Shown: positions 1 to 8,635 of the stretch, piece after piece | Position numbering within the stretch: position 1 is the stretch's first letter | Layout: each line of letters begins with the position of its first letter | Source: Chitinophaga pinensis | Lineage (GTDB): Bacteria > Bacteroidota > Bacteroidia > SXHM01 | Direction of reading: 5' to 3' | Length of the DNA stretch: 13,076 nt | Assembly: GCA_945889235.1 (NCBI GenBank) | Contig: CAMDBK010000053.1 | Span: forward strand, 1-13,076 | Translations under genes and position numbers: made by a program | The notes under the pieces: generated by a model | The model's database searches: none | What the model was told of the DNA's origin: nothing | The model's input: only the letters and a program-made list of their open reading frames with translations

Positions 1-318
1 TTTATCTCTGCCGTTACCGGTATAGCAAGTGGAATAAACTTATCGGCTTCATCCCTTATTACATGGATTTATGCCTTGTTTCTGTTTCATCTTTCCGTTC
101 AGCTTTCTTGCGAAACCTTCCCGGCCTTGATACTGATTTCTGAAACGAATACTTTTTACAAAGAACTTTTTTCAATCACCCGGCTTTTTACAACCGGCCC
201 TCTTTATCTCTCAACTGCTGATACAAACATACAGCATGAAAGCAGACGCAGGCACGATTTTGCATCTGTATTTATTCACGCATTTGAAACAGGTTTTAAA
301 CAGGTTATTAACCGGTAA
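1..318 (+). other. Stop-free frame at the left edge, coding status doubtful
   Basis: One + frame is open from the first base to a TAA at 316-318, about 105 codons, so it could be the 3' end of a gene that starts outside the window. The first in-frame ATG is at 76. The translation is rich in Leu, Phe, Ser and Thr, with a hydrophobic stretch near residues 10-35 and a basic tail (ESRRRHDF). It matches no family I recognise, and its composition resembles a non-coding or antisense frame. The facing minus strand has no long ORF either. I see nothing else here, neither tRNA nor clear promoter. I lean to non-coding. Confidence 0.2.
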
Positions 319-421
319 AACCATTAACTTACGTGAATTAATGCATTGTTATTAACTAAACCCATAAAACCAATAATTAACACTCATGCCAAAAAAAAGA
401 AAAAAAAGAAGGGTGAAAAAC

Positions 422-523
422 GGTCGAGGGAAGGAGATTCCTCGCTTCGGGGTTGTCAAACCGAGCGTAGTCGAGGTGCCATTATAAATTACCCTTCGAC
501 TACGCTCAGGGTGACATAACCCC
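422..523. repeat. Palindromic intergenic repeat with ACTACGCTC core
   Basis: Two arms face each other. The left arm (449-476) contains GAGCGTAGTCGA and begins GGGGTT; the right arm (494-523) contains TCGACTACGCTC and ends AACCCC. The arms pair imperfectly around a loop of about 17 nt. A smaller inverted pair, CGAGG/CCTCG, sits just before it (425-443). The right-arm wording (CTTCGACTACGCTCAGGGTG) is one I know as a common dispersed intergenic sequence in Bacteroidota and other bacteria. Its job here is unknown; it could fold in the transcript upstream of the YbbR gene. The rest of 319-574 shows only an A-rich tract near 391-420. Confidence 0.6.
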
Positions 524-548
524 TCTTTTCATTCTTATTTTCCTTTTC

Positions 549-556
549 TATCTTTA
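549..556 (+). promoter_or_regulatory. Possible -7 element upstream of the YbbR gene
   Basis: TATCTTTA matches the Bacteroidota -7 consensus TAnnTTTG at seven of eight positions and lies 19 bp before the GTG start at 575. No clear TTG or TTTG is seen at the expected upstream distance, so this is a weak call. It would give a very short leader. Confidence 0.25.
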
Positions 557-574
557 TCCCGTAATTAAAACAGC

Positions 575-1570
575 GTGACCGAAACACCAAAAACATTTTT
601 TCAAAAACTGGCAGGCAGCGGTGATGTAATTCTCAACCGCAAACTGGTTATTTACTTAGTGTGTTTGCTGCTTTCGTGCCTGCTGTGGGTGCTTATAACT
701 CTTTCAGAAAAATATGAGACCGATATTGTGTTTCCTGTTATTTACAACGGAATTCCAAAAAGCAAAGTAGTAGCCAATCACCTTCCCGAAACCATTACAG
801 CAAAAGTAAATGCTGTTGGTTTTAGTCTGATTTGGTATAAACTAAAAGGCAGCGGACAAACTCTTACGCTTGAAATACCCCCGTCAAAGCTGCGTGAAAC
901 CAACGGTGCTTATTACACGCTTACCAATAACAGGCTTGAAAAAATATCGGCACAGCTGGGCGATAAAATAAAGGTGCTGCGCATTTCACCCGATACTATT
1001 TATATTGATTTTGCTGAAAAGATGAAACGCAAACTTCGTGTGAAACCGGCTTTAACAATGACTTTGCAGAAACAGTACGGACTATCGGACAGCATTAAAA
1101 CAGACCCTGAATTTGTAAATGTAGTGGGGCCAAAAAGCATAGTAGAAAAAATGCAGTTTGCCGAAACCGAAACAACAAACATTAAAGATGCTGACGAAAA
1201 AAAAGTAATTACACTTGGTTTTAAAAAGCCTGATAACTCAGAGGCTGTCAGCTTTTCGCCCGAAACAGTAAAGTTGATTGTTCCGGTTGAAAAATATACC
1301 GAAGGCAGCAAAGAAATTGTTGTTGCTGTACGCAATCTGCCTAAAGGAAGCCGCCTGAGGGTTTATCCTGAAAAAGTAAAAGTTACCTATCTTGTAGGAT
1401 TAAGTATGTATGACAAAGTAGATGCATCTCTGTTTACTGTTGGCTTTAATTATAAGAACCTGCCAAAGGGCAAGAGTAACAAAGTAAAAGTTGAATTGCT
1501 GAACGCTCCTGCATTTGTAAACTCGGTAAAGGTGGAGCCGGTAAGTGTAGAGTATATAATTCAGAAATAA
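575..1570 (+). CDS. YbbR-like domain protein (CdaR-like), membrane-anchored
   Basis: 331 residues. A short cytoplasmic N-terminus is followed by one membrane segment (about residues 24-43) and then a long, mostly beta-strand extracytoplasmic region. This region has repeated stretches such as residues near 45-130 and 145-240, where YbbR repeats of about 80 residues are expected. In Firmicutes, YbbR/CdaR proteins bind the diadenylate cyclase CdaA and tune c-di-AMP production; in Bacteroidota the homologue usually sits next to coaE, as here. That this protein regulates a cyclase is inferred from the family. The start is GTG at 575: an in-frame TAA at 566-568 blocks any earlier start and the next in-frame Met is far inside the protein. 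A 76-bp gap holding a palindromic repeat separates it from coaE, so cotranscription is likely. Confidence 0.85.
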   Translation: MTETPKTFFQKLAGSGDVILNRKLVIYLVCLLLSCLLWVLITLSEKYETDIVFPVIYNGIPKSKVVANHLPETITAKVNAVGFSLIWYKLKGSGQTLTLEIPPSKLRETNGAYYTLTNNRLEKISAQLGDKIKVLRISPDTIYIDFAEKMKRKLRVKPALTMTLQKQYGLSDSIKTDPEFVNVVGPKSIVEKMQFAETETTNIKDADEKKVITLGFKKPDNSEAVSFSPETVKLIVPVEKYTEGSKEIVVAVRNLPKGSRLRVYPEKVKVTYLVGLSMYDKVDASLFTVGFNYKNLPKGKSNKVKVELLNAPAFVNSVKVEPVSVEYIIQK

Positions 1571-1571
1571 C

Positions 1572-1634
1572 CGTCACCCTGAACTTGTTTCAGGGTCTCA
1601 AAAATTAAGATGCTGAAACAAATTCAGCATGACG
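1572..1634. repeat. Dispersed palindromic repeat, cruciform or cloverleaf type
   Basis: Two 27-bp arms (1572-1598 and 1608-1634) are reverse complements with about five mismatches. Each arm is itself a hairpin: ACCCTGAA/TTCAGGGT in the left arm and ATGCTGAA/TTCAGCAT in the right. The mismatches between arms keep each inner stem paired (CCC/GGG versus TGC/GCA), which suggests the inner hairpins are maintained. I know this wording (CCTGAACTTGTTTCAGG) as a common intergenic repeat in many bacterial genomes. Its right edge overlaps an upstream in-frame ATG of coaE (1629), which argues against that ATG as the start. Confidence 0.75.
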
Positions 1635-1646
1635 ATAGAACCGACT

Positions 1647-2234
1647 ATGATTAAAATAGGAATAACCGGAGGAATAGGAAGCGGAAAAACCACTGTTGCC
1701 AAGGTGTTTGAGCAACTGGGCATTCCCGTTTACAATGCCGATTACTGGGCAAAGGCAATCATGAACACCGAACCGCTGGTGAAACAACGGCTCACAGAAC
1801 TTTTCGGAAAAGATATTTATGACAGCGAAGGCAAAGCCGATCGCAAAAAAATTGCGGAGATTGTTTTTAAGGATAAAAATAAACTGAACGAACTGAACTC
1901 TGTTATTCATCCTGCCGTGTGGCTGCATGGCAAAAACTGGCTCAGGCAACACGCAGACAAACCTTATATTTTAAAAGAAGCCGCCATCCTGTTTGAAAGC
2001 GGGGGCGACAAAGGACTTGATAAAGTGATTACAGTTTCGGCACCAAAAGAACTGCGCCTACAGCGGGTAATAAACCGCGATAATGTTACCGCTGAAGAAG
2101 TAACAGCCCGCATGGCCAACCAATGGGACGATGAAAAGAAAATTGCTCTCAGTGATTTTGTAATTGTAAATGATGATAAAACGCTGGTGATTCCGCAGGT
2201 GATGAAAATACATAAACAGCTACTGGCAGGATGA
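1647..2234 (+). CDS. coaE: Dephospho-CoA kinase
   Basis: 195 residues from the ATG at 1647. The enzyme phosphorylates the ribose 3'-OH of dephospho-CoA, the last step of CoA synthesis, in the cytoplasm. The P-loop GGIGSGKT lies at residues 8-15 and the likely catalytic Asp at residue 32 in YNADYWAK. NSVIHP, EAAILFES and RLQRVINRD follow in the order expected for CoaE, and the length is normal for the family. An in-frame ATG at 1629 would add six residues, but it falls inside the palindromic repeat and MIKIGITGG is the usual CoaE beginning, so 1647 is preferred. The stop overlaps an ATG (ATGA at 2231-2234) that opens a 14-codon frame. Confidence 0.95.
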   Translation: MIKIGITGGIGSGKTTVAKVFEQLGIPVYNADYWAKAIMNTEPLVKQRLTELFGKDIYDSEGKADRKKIAEIVFKDKNKLNELNSVIHPAVWLHGKNWLRQHADKPYILKEAAILFESGGDKGLDKVITVSAPKELRLQRVINRDNVTAEEVTARMANQWDDEKKIALSDFVIVNDDKTLVIPQVMKIHKQLLAG

Positions 2235-2257
2235 ATAACCTAAATCCCATTTCTTCG

Positions 2258-2284
2258 TATAGCTTCGCTATATAATAATATAGC
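2258..2284 (+). promoter_or_regulatory. Mutually exclusive hairpins abutting the start of the PKD gene
   Basis: TATAGC (2258-2263), GCTATAT (2267-2273) and ATATAGC (2278-2284) lie in a row. The middle element can pair perfectly with either neighbour. The second pairing ends on the base before the TTG start at 2285 and would sequester the start region. The stems are only 6-7 bp and AU-rich, so the effect may be small. It could also be a leftover of a dispersed repeat. Confidence 0.35.
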
Positions 2285-5200
2285 TTGTTGAAAAAGAAAC
2301 TATACCTAGCTTCGTTATTCCTCCTACTTGCACAAATATCGGTTGCTCAGATAACTGCAGATTTCAGTGCCATTAATACAGATGGCTGCGGTCCGCTTAT
2401 TGTTCAGTTCAATAACCTGAGCACAGGAAGCGGAACCCTCACCTATTCTTGGAACCTTGGAAACGGAAATACTTCTACATCACAAAATCCTTCAGCAACC
2501 TATATAACCCCCGGCCTCTACACCGTAACACTTACTACTACCAACGGAACTGATACCGATACCGAAACAAAGGTCGATTACATTGAAGTATTTGCTCCGG
2601 CAACACCAAATTTTACTGCTTCAAATACACAAGGATGTTTTCCGCTTCCTGTTGATTTTACTGACTTATCTACACCGGGGTCATCACCTATTGCAACATG
2701 GGTTTGGGATTTTGGTGACGGAACAATCAGCAACATCCAAAATCCATCTCATATCTATCCGAACTCAGGAACATTTAATGTTACCCTGCTGCTGACCGAT
2801 GCCAACGGATGTTTTACTCAGCTTACTATTAATAATTACATTACTGTTACCGGGAATTTTCCTACGGTTGGTTTTACAGCTGATCCTCTTTTCAGTTGCG
2901 ATGTTCCGCAAACAGTGAGTTTTACAAATACCTCATCGGGAAGCGGTTCGCTAACTTACCAATGGAATTTTGGTGATGCCGGAACCTCAACTGCAACCAA
3001 TCCAACTCATAATTATACAAGCAGTGGTGTTTACACTGTAAGTCTCACAGCCACTGACCCTATTGGTTGTTCGGCAACATCAACACAAACAAATTACATT
3101 ACGGTTGTAGATTCAGTAGACGTAAACTTTAGTGTAGCATCAACAAATGTCTGTGCCAATGCACCTGTAAATTTTACTGACTTAACCAACCCAACTCCTG
3201 CTTCGTGGCTCTGGGACTTTGGTGATGGAAACACTTCAACCAATCAAAACCCTGCTCATGCTTATAACACGCCCGGAACTTACAGTGTTCAATTGATTGC
3301 AAGCTATATAGGCAATTGCAGTGATACATTGTTATTAGTTAATTACATTACTGTTGCCGATGCCCCGGCAGTAAGTTTTACTGCCGACCAAACAGTTGGC
3401 TGTCAACTTCCCTTTGTAGTAAACTTTACTGGAAATGCCACAGGTAGTGGGCCGTACACTTATTTGTGGGATTTAGGCGGTGGGAATTATTCAGGGCTGC
3501 AAAACCCAACGATATCGTACAATGCGTTTGGAAATTATGATGTTTCACTTACAGTAACCAATACTACCGGATGCAGCATTACCACTACACAAACCCAATT
3601 TATACAACTGAACGAAATAGCTGCCAACTTTGAACCCGATGTTTATGGTTTTTGTCTTCCGCTTACCGTAAATTTTGCTGATTTAAGTACATCAGGTTCA
3701 GCCATTACTTCATGGCAGTGGGATTTTGATGACGGAGCTACATCCACCTTACAAAACCCTCAGCATACGTATACCGATACCGGTATTTACACCATTACAC
3801 TCATCATTGAAAATGCAAACGGGTGCATTGATACGCTTGTACGACCTAATCTAATTTTTGCTTACACCCCACCGGGCGCTAATTTTACAGGAGTACCAAA
3901 CTTAGTTTGCCCAAGTGAAGATGTTCAGTTTACTGACCTCTCATCTGAGGCTACAGATTGGAGTTGGAATTTTGGTGACGGTACTTATTCAACAGAGCAA
4001 AACCCTATTCATGCTTATAATGATACCGGTTTTTTCACCATAACACTTATTGCACTGAATAATGGTTGTACCGATACGCTGATAATTCCTAATTATATAT
4101 ATGTACGCCCTGCCGTAGCTGAGTTTGAAGCAACACTGAACTGCGATACTCCCTTCACTGTTTTTTTTCAAAACAATTCAATAGCTGCTGATACCTATCT
4201 CTGGGATTTTGGTGATGGAAGTCCTACCAGCACTGTATTTGAACCCTCGCATACTTACACACTTCCGGGTTATTATGAGGTAGAACTTACGGTAACAAGT
4301 GATACTACTTCGTGCAATGATTTTGAAAGAGAAAATTTTACAATTACAGACCCTGTTGCAAATTTTGTTGGCGCAAACACTTCGGGCTGCGCGCCATTGA
4401 CAGTTGATTTTACTGAAAGCTCTACCGATGCAGTAGCCTGGTTTTGGGATTTTGGCGATGGTTCAACCTCTGTTGAACAAAACCCGCAGCACATTTATTC
4501 TATTCAGGGAAATTACACCGTAGGTCTTATTATTACTGACCTTAACGGGTGTACTGACACCTTGATTAATATTGATATGATTGTGGCTACAGGCTCTATT
4601 CCTGATTTTGATATTACTGCAACCGCAGGCTGTGATTCATTACTAGTAACTTTTACCGACCTTTCAACACCCTTAGGAAGTGTATTGGCCTGGAACTGGG
4701 ATTTTGGGGATGGCGGAACTTCAACACTGCAAAATCCTTCACATATTTATCAGGATGCAGGAACTTTTAACGTTACACTAACTATCAATGATAATGCAGG
4801 TTGTACCAATACAAACACCAAATTTGATTTTGTAAATTATATTCCCTACCCTACTCCCAACTTTGTTGCTTCACAAACAACAGCTTGTCACGGCCAGGAT
4901 ATAACCTTCAATAATCTTTCATCGCCCGATGCCGTTAATTTTATCTGGGATTTTGGTGACGGAACTACTTCAACAGATACTGTTCCTGTTCATGCCTATT
5001 CTACTACCGGAATATATACTGTTTCGCTTTCTGCTGCAAACTCAAATGGTTGCGACAGTACAGTTATATTTACTGATTATATCAATGTTGCTTTACCAAC
5101 TGCCCAATTTTCAGCATTTCCTACGGTTGCTTTCTGCCCTCCGCTCTTAGTTAATTTTACTGACCTTTCTGCAGTTAACATTGTTTCATGGCAATGGTTT

Positions 5201-7606
5201 TTTGGTGATGGTTCATTTTCAACACTTCAAAATCCTGCACACGTTTATACCGTTCCCGGAGTATTTGATGTTACTTTAATTGCCACAAATGCGTTTGGAT
5301 GTACAGATACTGTACTGATGCCGGGTATCATCAATCTTTCAGGACCTACAGGAACCTTTACGTTTGCACCCGATTCAGCAGGTTGTTTGCCATTCACCGT
5401 TTCATTTGATGCTGCCTCATCTAATGCCTCAACCTACACCTGGGATTTTGGTGATGGAAATCTTGGTAACGGACAAAGTACAGTGCACGTTTACAATCAA
5501 TCCGGGAATTTCTTTCCTTCTTTAATTCTTCAGGATGCCAATGGCTGCAGCTTTGTTATACAAGGTTCGGGTGCTATTTCGGTTTCACCGCTTGTGGTTG
5601 ATGCCGGAAATGATGTTACTATCTGCCGAGAAGATTCTACGCAATTAGTTGCCTCAGGCGGAAGTATTTATTCGTGGAGTCCCACAGCAGGACTGAGTAA
5701 TTCAGGTATTGCCAACCCTGTGGCTTCGCCTGCTGCTACAACAAAATATTATGTCACAGTTACTGATGGTGCTTGTTCAAACATTGATTCAGTAACCGTA
5801 ACTGTTGGCAATACAGCCACGGCAGATTTTTCATTCAGCACAGTTTGTGAAGGCGACAGTACAGTGTTTACAGACCTTTCAATGAATGGTGGCGACAGTC
5901 TTATTATATGGTCGTGGGATTTTGGTGACAGCAATACTTCATTGCTGCAAAACCCTGCTCACCTTTACTCGCAGGGCGGAACTTACGCTGTTCAACTATA
6001 TGTGTCAACAACAAACGGATGCGATGACACTTACACCACTGATGTTACTGTTAATTCCATACCCGTTGCGGCTTTCAGTGTTGCCGATGTGTGTTTAAAT
6101 GATACCAGCATTTTCTATGACCAAAGCAGCATTGCAACTGGCTCTATTGTTTCATGGAACTGGAATTTGGATGACGGAACAGTTTTTTTTACACAAAATC
6201 CATCGCACTTTTATGCTAACGATTCCACTTTCAACGTCAGCCTTTTGGTAACAGGAACCGGAGGTTGCAGCGATAGTATTACTCATACGATTACCATTCA
6301 TTCTTTACCTATTGCAGGATTTTCGGTTGCAGATGTTTGTATCAATCAGGTAAGTATTTTTAATGATAGTTCAACTATCAGCAACGGAACTGTAAACAAC
6401 TGGCAATGGTCTTTCGGCAACGGAAATACTTCAACACAACAAAACCCTTCACAGATTTATGCCACTCCCGGAACTTATAACATAACTCTTATAACTACTT
6501 CAGACTTCGGTTGCAGTGATACTGCCACTACTTCAACAACTGTATTTCCAAAACCTGTAAGCAGTTTTTCAGCAACTACTGATTCATCCTGCACCTACCC
6601 TGTTTCAGTTAGCTTTACAAATTCCTCAACGGGCGCATCAATTTATAACTGGACATTTGGAAATGGTGACAGCGCTGCTGTTTTTTCTCCAACTGTTTTA
6701 TACGATACTGTTGGCAATTATTTAGTAACGCTTATTGCAATTAACCAATACGGTTGTTCTGATACTTCTTCTTCAGTTTACAACGTGTATCCTATTCCCC
6801 GAGCTGATTTTAGTGTTTCAGCAACTGAAGGTTGTCAGCCGTTAAGTATTACTTTTAATTCAGCGCTTACCGAGAATGCATTGTCTTATGAATGGAATTT
6901 CCATGACGGAAACAGCAGCACATCTTCCAATCCTACCAATACATATTATTTACCAGGAATATATGGTGTTACTCTTACCGTTATTGGTCAAGGAGGTTGT
7001 ATGGATTCTGTTTTCTATCCTAATATAATAACGGTATTCCAAAATCCTGATGCGGCTTTTACCTATCATGTTGTGAACGAACCAAACATTGACGGAACAA
7101 CAAATTTCACCAACGTCAGTTCGCCTATCGTTAGCAGTCACTGGAATTTTGGTGACGGAAATACATCAAATGATATGAGTCCTACTCACCAATACGGTAA
7201 TTACGGTGCTTATCCTGTTACACTTATTGTCACTGATTTCCGGGGTTGTATAGACACAGCTGTCTATAATATTTTTGTTGATTTCTTCAGCGGACTGTGG
7301 GTTCCAAATGCTTTTGTTGCAGGAGGCGGTGACGGGTATAATATTTTTCTGCCGAAGGGAACCGGGCTTGAAACATATGACTTACAGATTTATGATGGTT
7401 GGGGTAATCTGCTTTTTGAAACGACAAAGCTTGAAAACGGGCATCCTGCAGAAGGTTGGGATGGTGTATTTAAAGGTGAAGTCTTGCCGCAAAGTGCCTA
7501 TATCTGGCACATTTCAGCACGATTTGGCAACGGTATGATTTGGCCCGGAAAAATTTATGAAAACGGGCAGCAGAGCATGATTGGAACTGTTACTCTGATG
7601 AGATAG
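2285..7606 (+). CDS. Giant PKD-repeat surface protein with T9SS type B sorting domain
   Basis: 1773 residues. A signal peptide (about residues 1-21, KKK then LYLASLFLLLAQISVAQ) leads into about 19 tandem PKD domains of 80-90 residues, marked by WDFGDG-like motifs, QNPxHxY and YTVTLxxT. One different Ig-like domain, starting near residue 1102 (GNDVTICREDSTQLVASGG), lies between PKD 13 and 14. The C-terminus (about 1670-1773, LWVPNAF to GTVTLMR) is the gliding motility-associated C-terminal domain that directs export by the type IX secretion system. Such proteins act as surface adhesins or filaments (SprB-like); adhesion is inferred. Nearly every domain carries two Cys. The start is TTG at 2285 or 2288, since TAA at 2276-2278 blocks earlier starts and no ATG fits. 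Its 3' end overlaps purC tail to tail by 17 bp. Confidence 0.95.
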   Translation: MLKKKLYLASLFLLLAQISVAQITADFSAINTDGCGPLIVQFNNLSTGSGTLTYSWNLGNGNTSTSQNPSATYITPGLYTVTLTTTNGTDTDTETKVDYIEVFAPATPNFTASNTQGCFPLPVDFTDLSTPGSSPIATWVWDFGDGTISNIQNPSHIYPNSGTFNVTLLLTDANGCFTQLTINNYITVTGNFPTVGFTADPLFSCDVPQTVSFTNTSSGSGSLTYQWNFGDAGTSTATNPTHNYTSSGVYTVSLTATDPIGCSATSTQTNYITVVDSVDVNFSVASTNVCANAPVNFTDLTNPTPASWLWDFGDGNTSTNQNPAHAYNTPGTYSVQLIASYIGNCSDTLLLVNYITVADAPAVSFTADQTVGCQLPFVVNFTGNATGSGPYTYLWDLGGGNYSGLQNPTISYNAFGNYDVSLTVTNTTGCSITTTQTQFIQLNEIAANFEPDVYGFCLPLTVNFADLSTSGSAITSWQWDFDDGATSTLQNPQHTYTDTGIYTITLIIENANGCIDTLVRPNLIFAYTPPGANFTGVPNLVCPSEDVQFTDLSSEATDWSWNFGDGTYSTEQNPIHAYNDTGFFTITLIALNNGCTDTLIIPNYIYVRPAVAEFEATLNCDTPFTVFFQNNSIAADTYLWDFGDGSPTSTVFEPSHTYTLPGYYEVELTVTSDTTSCNDFERENFTITDPVANFVGANTSGCAPLTVDFTESSTDAVAWFWDFGDGSTSVEQNPQHIYSIQGNYTVGLIITDLNGCTDTLINIDMIVATGSIPDFDITATAGCDSLLVTFTDLSTPLGSVLAWNWDFGDGGTSTLQNPSHIYQDAGTFNVTLTINDNAGCTNTNTKFDFVNYIPYPTPNFVASQTTACHGQDITFNNLSSPDAVNFIWDFGDGTTSTDTVPVHAYSTTGIYTVSLSAANSNGCDSTVIFTDYINVALPTAQFSAFPTVAFCPPLLVNFTDLSAVNIVSWQWFFGDGSFSTLQNPAHVYTVPGVFDVTLIATNAFGCTDTVLMPGIINLSGPTGTFTFAPDSAGCLPFTVSFDAASSNASTYTWDFGDGNLGNGQSTVHVYNQSGNFFPSLILQDANGCSFVIQGSGAISVSPLVVDAGNDVTICREDSTQLVASGGSIYSWSPTAGLSNSGIANPVASPAATTKYYVTVTDGACSNIDSVTVTVGNTATADFSFSTVCEGDSTVFTDLSMNGGDSLIIWSWDFGDSNTSLLQNPAHLYSQGGTYAVQLYVSTTNGCDDTYTTDVTVNSIPVAAFSVADVCLNDTSIFYDQSSIATGSIVSWNWNLDDGTVFFTQNPSHFYANDSTFNVSLLVTGTGGCSDSITHTITIHSLPIAGFSVADVCINQVSIFNDSSTISNGTVNNWQWSFGNGNTSTQQNPSQIYATPGTYNITLITTSDFGCSDTATTSTTVFPKPVSSFSATTDSSCTYPVSVSFTNSSTGASIYNWTFGNGDSAAVFSPTVLYDTVGNYLVTLIAINQYGCSDTSSSVYNVYPIPRADFSVSATEGCQPLSITFNSALTENALSYEWNFHDGNSSTSSNPTNTYYLPGIYGVTLTVIGQGGCMDSVFYPNIITVFQNPDAAFTYHVVNEPNIDGTTNFTNVSSPIVSSHWNFGDGNTSNDMSPTHQYGNYGAYPVTLIVTDFRGCIDTAVYNIFVDFFSGLWVPNAFVAGGGDGYNIFLPKGTGLETYDLQIYDGWGNLLFETTKLENGHPAEGWDGVFKGEVLPQSAYIWHISARFGNGMIWPGKIYENGQQSMIGTVTLMR

Positions 7607-8540
7607 TTTCCAGATATTTCACAACATTCTGCTCTACTCTTTCCATCACATTTTCCTGCGAAGGTTTTTCAAATTTATTTCCGGTAAGATATTCATACAA
7701 CTCAATATAGCGTTCTGAAATAGCGTTTACCCATTCATCACTCATCTCAGGAACTGTTTGTCCTTCCTTACCCTGAAAGCCATTTTCAATAAGCCATTCG
7801 CGCACAAACTCTTTTGACAGTTGTTTTTGCTTTTCCCCTTTCGCCTGCCTTTCTACATAACCTTCTGCATAAAAATAGCGTGATGAATCTGGCGTATGAA
7901 TTTCATCAATCAGAATAATTTCACCGTCAACTTTTCCGAATTCATATTTTGTATCAACCAATATTAAACCCTTTACTGCCGCCATTTCTGTACCACGCTC
8001 AAATAACTGGCGTGTGTATTTTTCCATCAATAAATAATCTTCTTCAGGAACAATTCCCCGCGACAAAATATCTTCACGTGAAATATCTTCATCATGACCT
8101 TCATCGGCTTTTGTAGCAGGCGTAATAATGGGCTCAGGAAATTTATCGTTCTCCTTCATTCCGTCAGGCATAGCAACTCCGCAGATGATGCGTTTTCCTG
8201 CAGTGTATTCACGCCATGAATGTCCGCTCAGGTAACCACGGATAACCATCTCCACACGAACGGGAGTGCACAGTTTACCAACTGTAACAACCGGGTCGGG
8301 CGAAGCAAGAACCCAATTAGGAACAAGGTGTTTTGTGGCGTGCATAAAGTGCTGCGCAATCTGATTAAGCACTTGCCCTTTATAAGGAATAGGGCGCGGA
8401 AGTATCACATCAAAAGCCGAGATACGGTCGCTGGCAACCATAACAAGCAGTTTGTTATCAATGGTGTAAACATCGCGCACTTTGCCGTGGTAAACTGCTG
8501 TTTGGTTGGGGAAGTTGAAATTGGTGGTGGTTATGGGCAT
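7590..8540 (-). CDS. purC: Phosphoribosylaminoimidazole-succinocarboxamide synthase
   Basis: 316 residues. The enzyme joins CAIR and aspartate with ATP to form SAICAR in purine synthesis. Diagnostic blocks are GKVRDVY (residues 19-25), ASDRISAFDVILP (36-48), VIRGYLSGHSW, LILVDTKYEFG and IDEIHTPDSSRY. It is the longer PurC form of roughly 300 residues or more. The ATG at 8540 is well placed. It lies 92 bp behind phoH on the same strand, so a phoH-purC transcript is likely; I recall this gene order from other Bacteroidota. The stop TAA (7590-7592) lies inside the last codons of the convergent PKD gene and no clear terminator hairpin is visible there. Confidence 0.97.
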   Translation of the reverse strand: MPITTTNFNFPNQTAVYHGKVRDVYTIDNKLLVMVASDRISAFDVILPRPIPYKGQVLNQIAQHFMHATKHLVPNWVLASPDPVVTVGKLCTPVRVEMVIRGYLSGHSWREYTAGKRIICGVAMPDGMKENDKFPEPIITPATKADEGHDEDISREDILSRGIVPEEDYLLMEKYTRQLFERGTEMAAVKGLILVDTKYEFGKVDGEIILIDEIHTPDSSRYFYAEGYVERQAKGEKQKQLSKEFVREWLIENGFQGKEGQTVPEMSDEWVNAISERYIELYEYLTGNKFEKPSQENVMERVEQNVVKYLETISSE

Positions 8541-8550
8541 GTTTGAAATC

Positions 8551-8580
8551 AGGAGTTAGGAGTTAGTTCTTAGGAGTTAG
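8551..8580. repeat. Degenerate AGGAGTTAG tandem repeat before purC
   Basis: AGGAGTTAG occurs at 8551-8559 and 8572-8580 with partial copies between them. In the sense of purC it reads as CTAACTCC words directly upstream of its ATG, a G-poor leader. The same kind of word (CTAACTTCC) precedes phoH and the gene at 9813. Confidence 0.55.
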
Positions 8581-8587
8581 CAATCAC

Positions 8588-8635
8588 TATTTGGCTACTT
8601 GGCTATTTGCCTTGTGGCTACTTGGCTTGTGGCTA
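8588..8635. repeat. Degenerate TTGGCTAC tandem repeat at the 3' end of phoH
   Basis: TTGGCTA, TTGCCTTG, TGGCTAC and TTGGCTTG words run from 8591 into the phoH stop codon (8633-8635). On the minus strand this reads as repeated AAGTAGCC words straight after the stop, a repetitive spacer between phoH and purC. Copies vary at single bases. Confidence 0.5.

Noticed and set aside
52..168. Short minus-strand open frame ending at a TGA at 49-51
   Set aside because: About 39 codons after an upstream stop, only a late internal ATG, and no recognisable product.
386..487. 33-codon Lys/Arg-rich ORF upstream of the YbbR gene
   Set aside because: Its basic start comes from an A-rich run and its end lies inside the palindromic repeat; no family resemblance.
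1629..1646. Upstream in-frame ATG as the coaE start
   Set aside because: It lies within the dispersed palindrome and adds residues not expected before MIKIGITGG.
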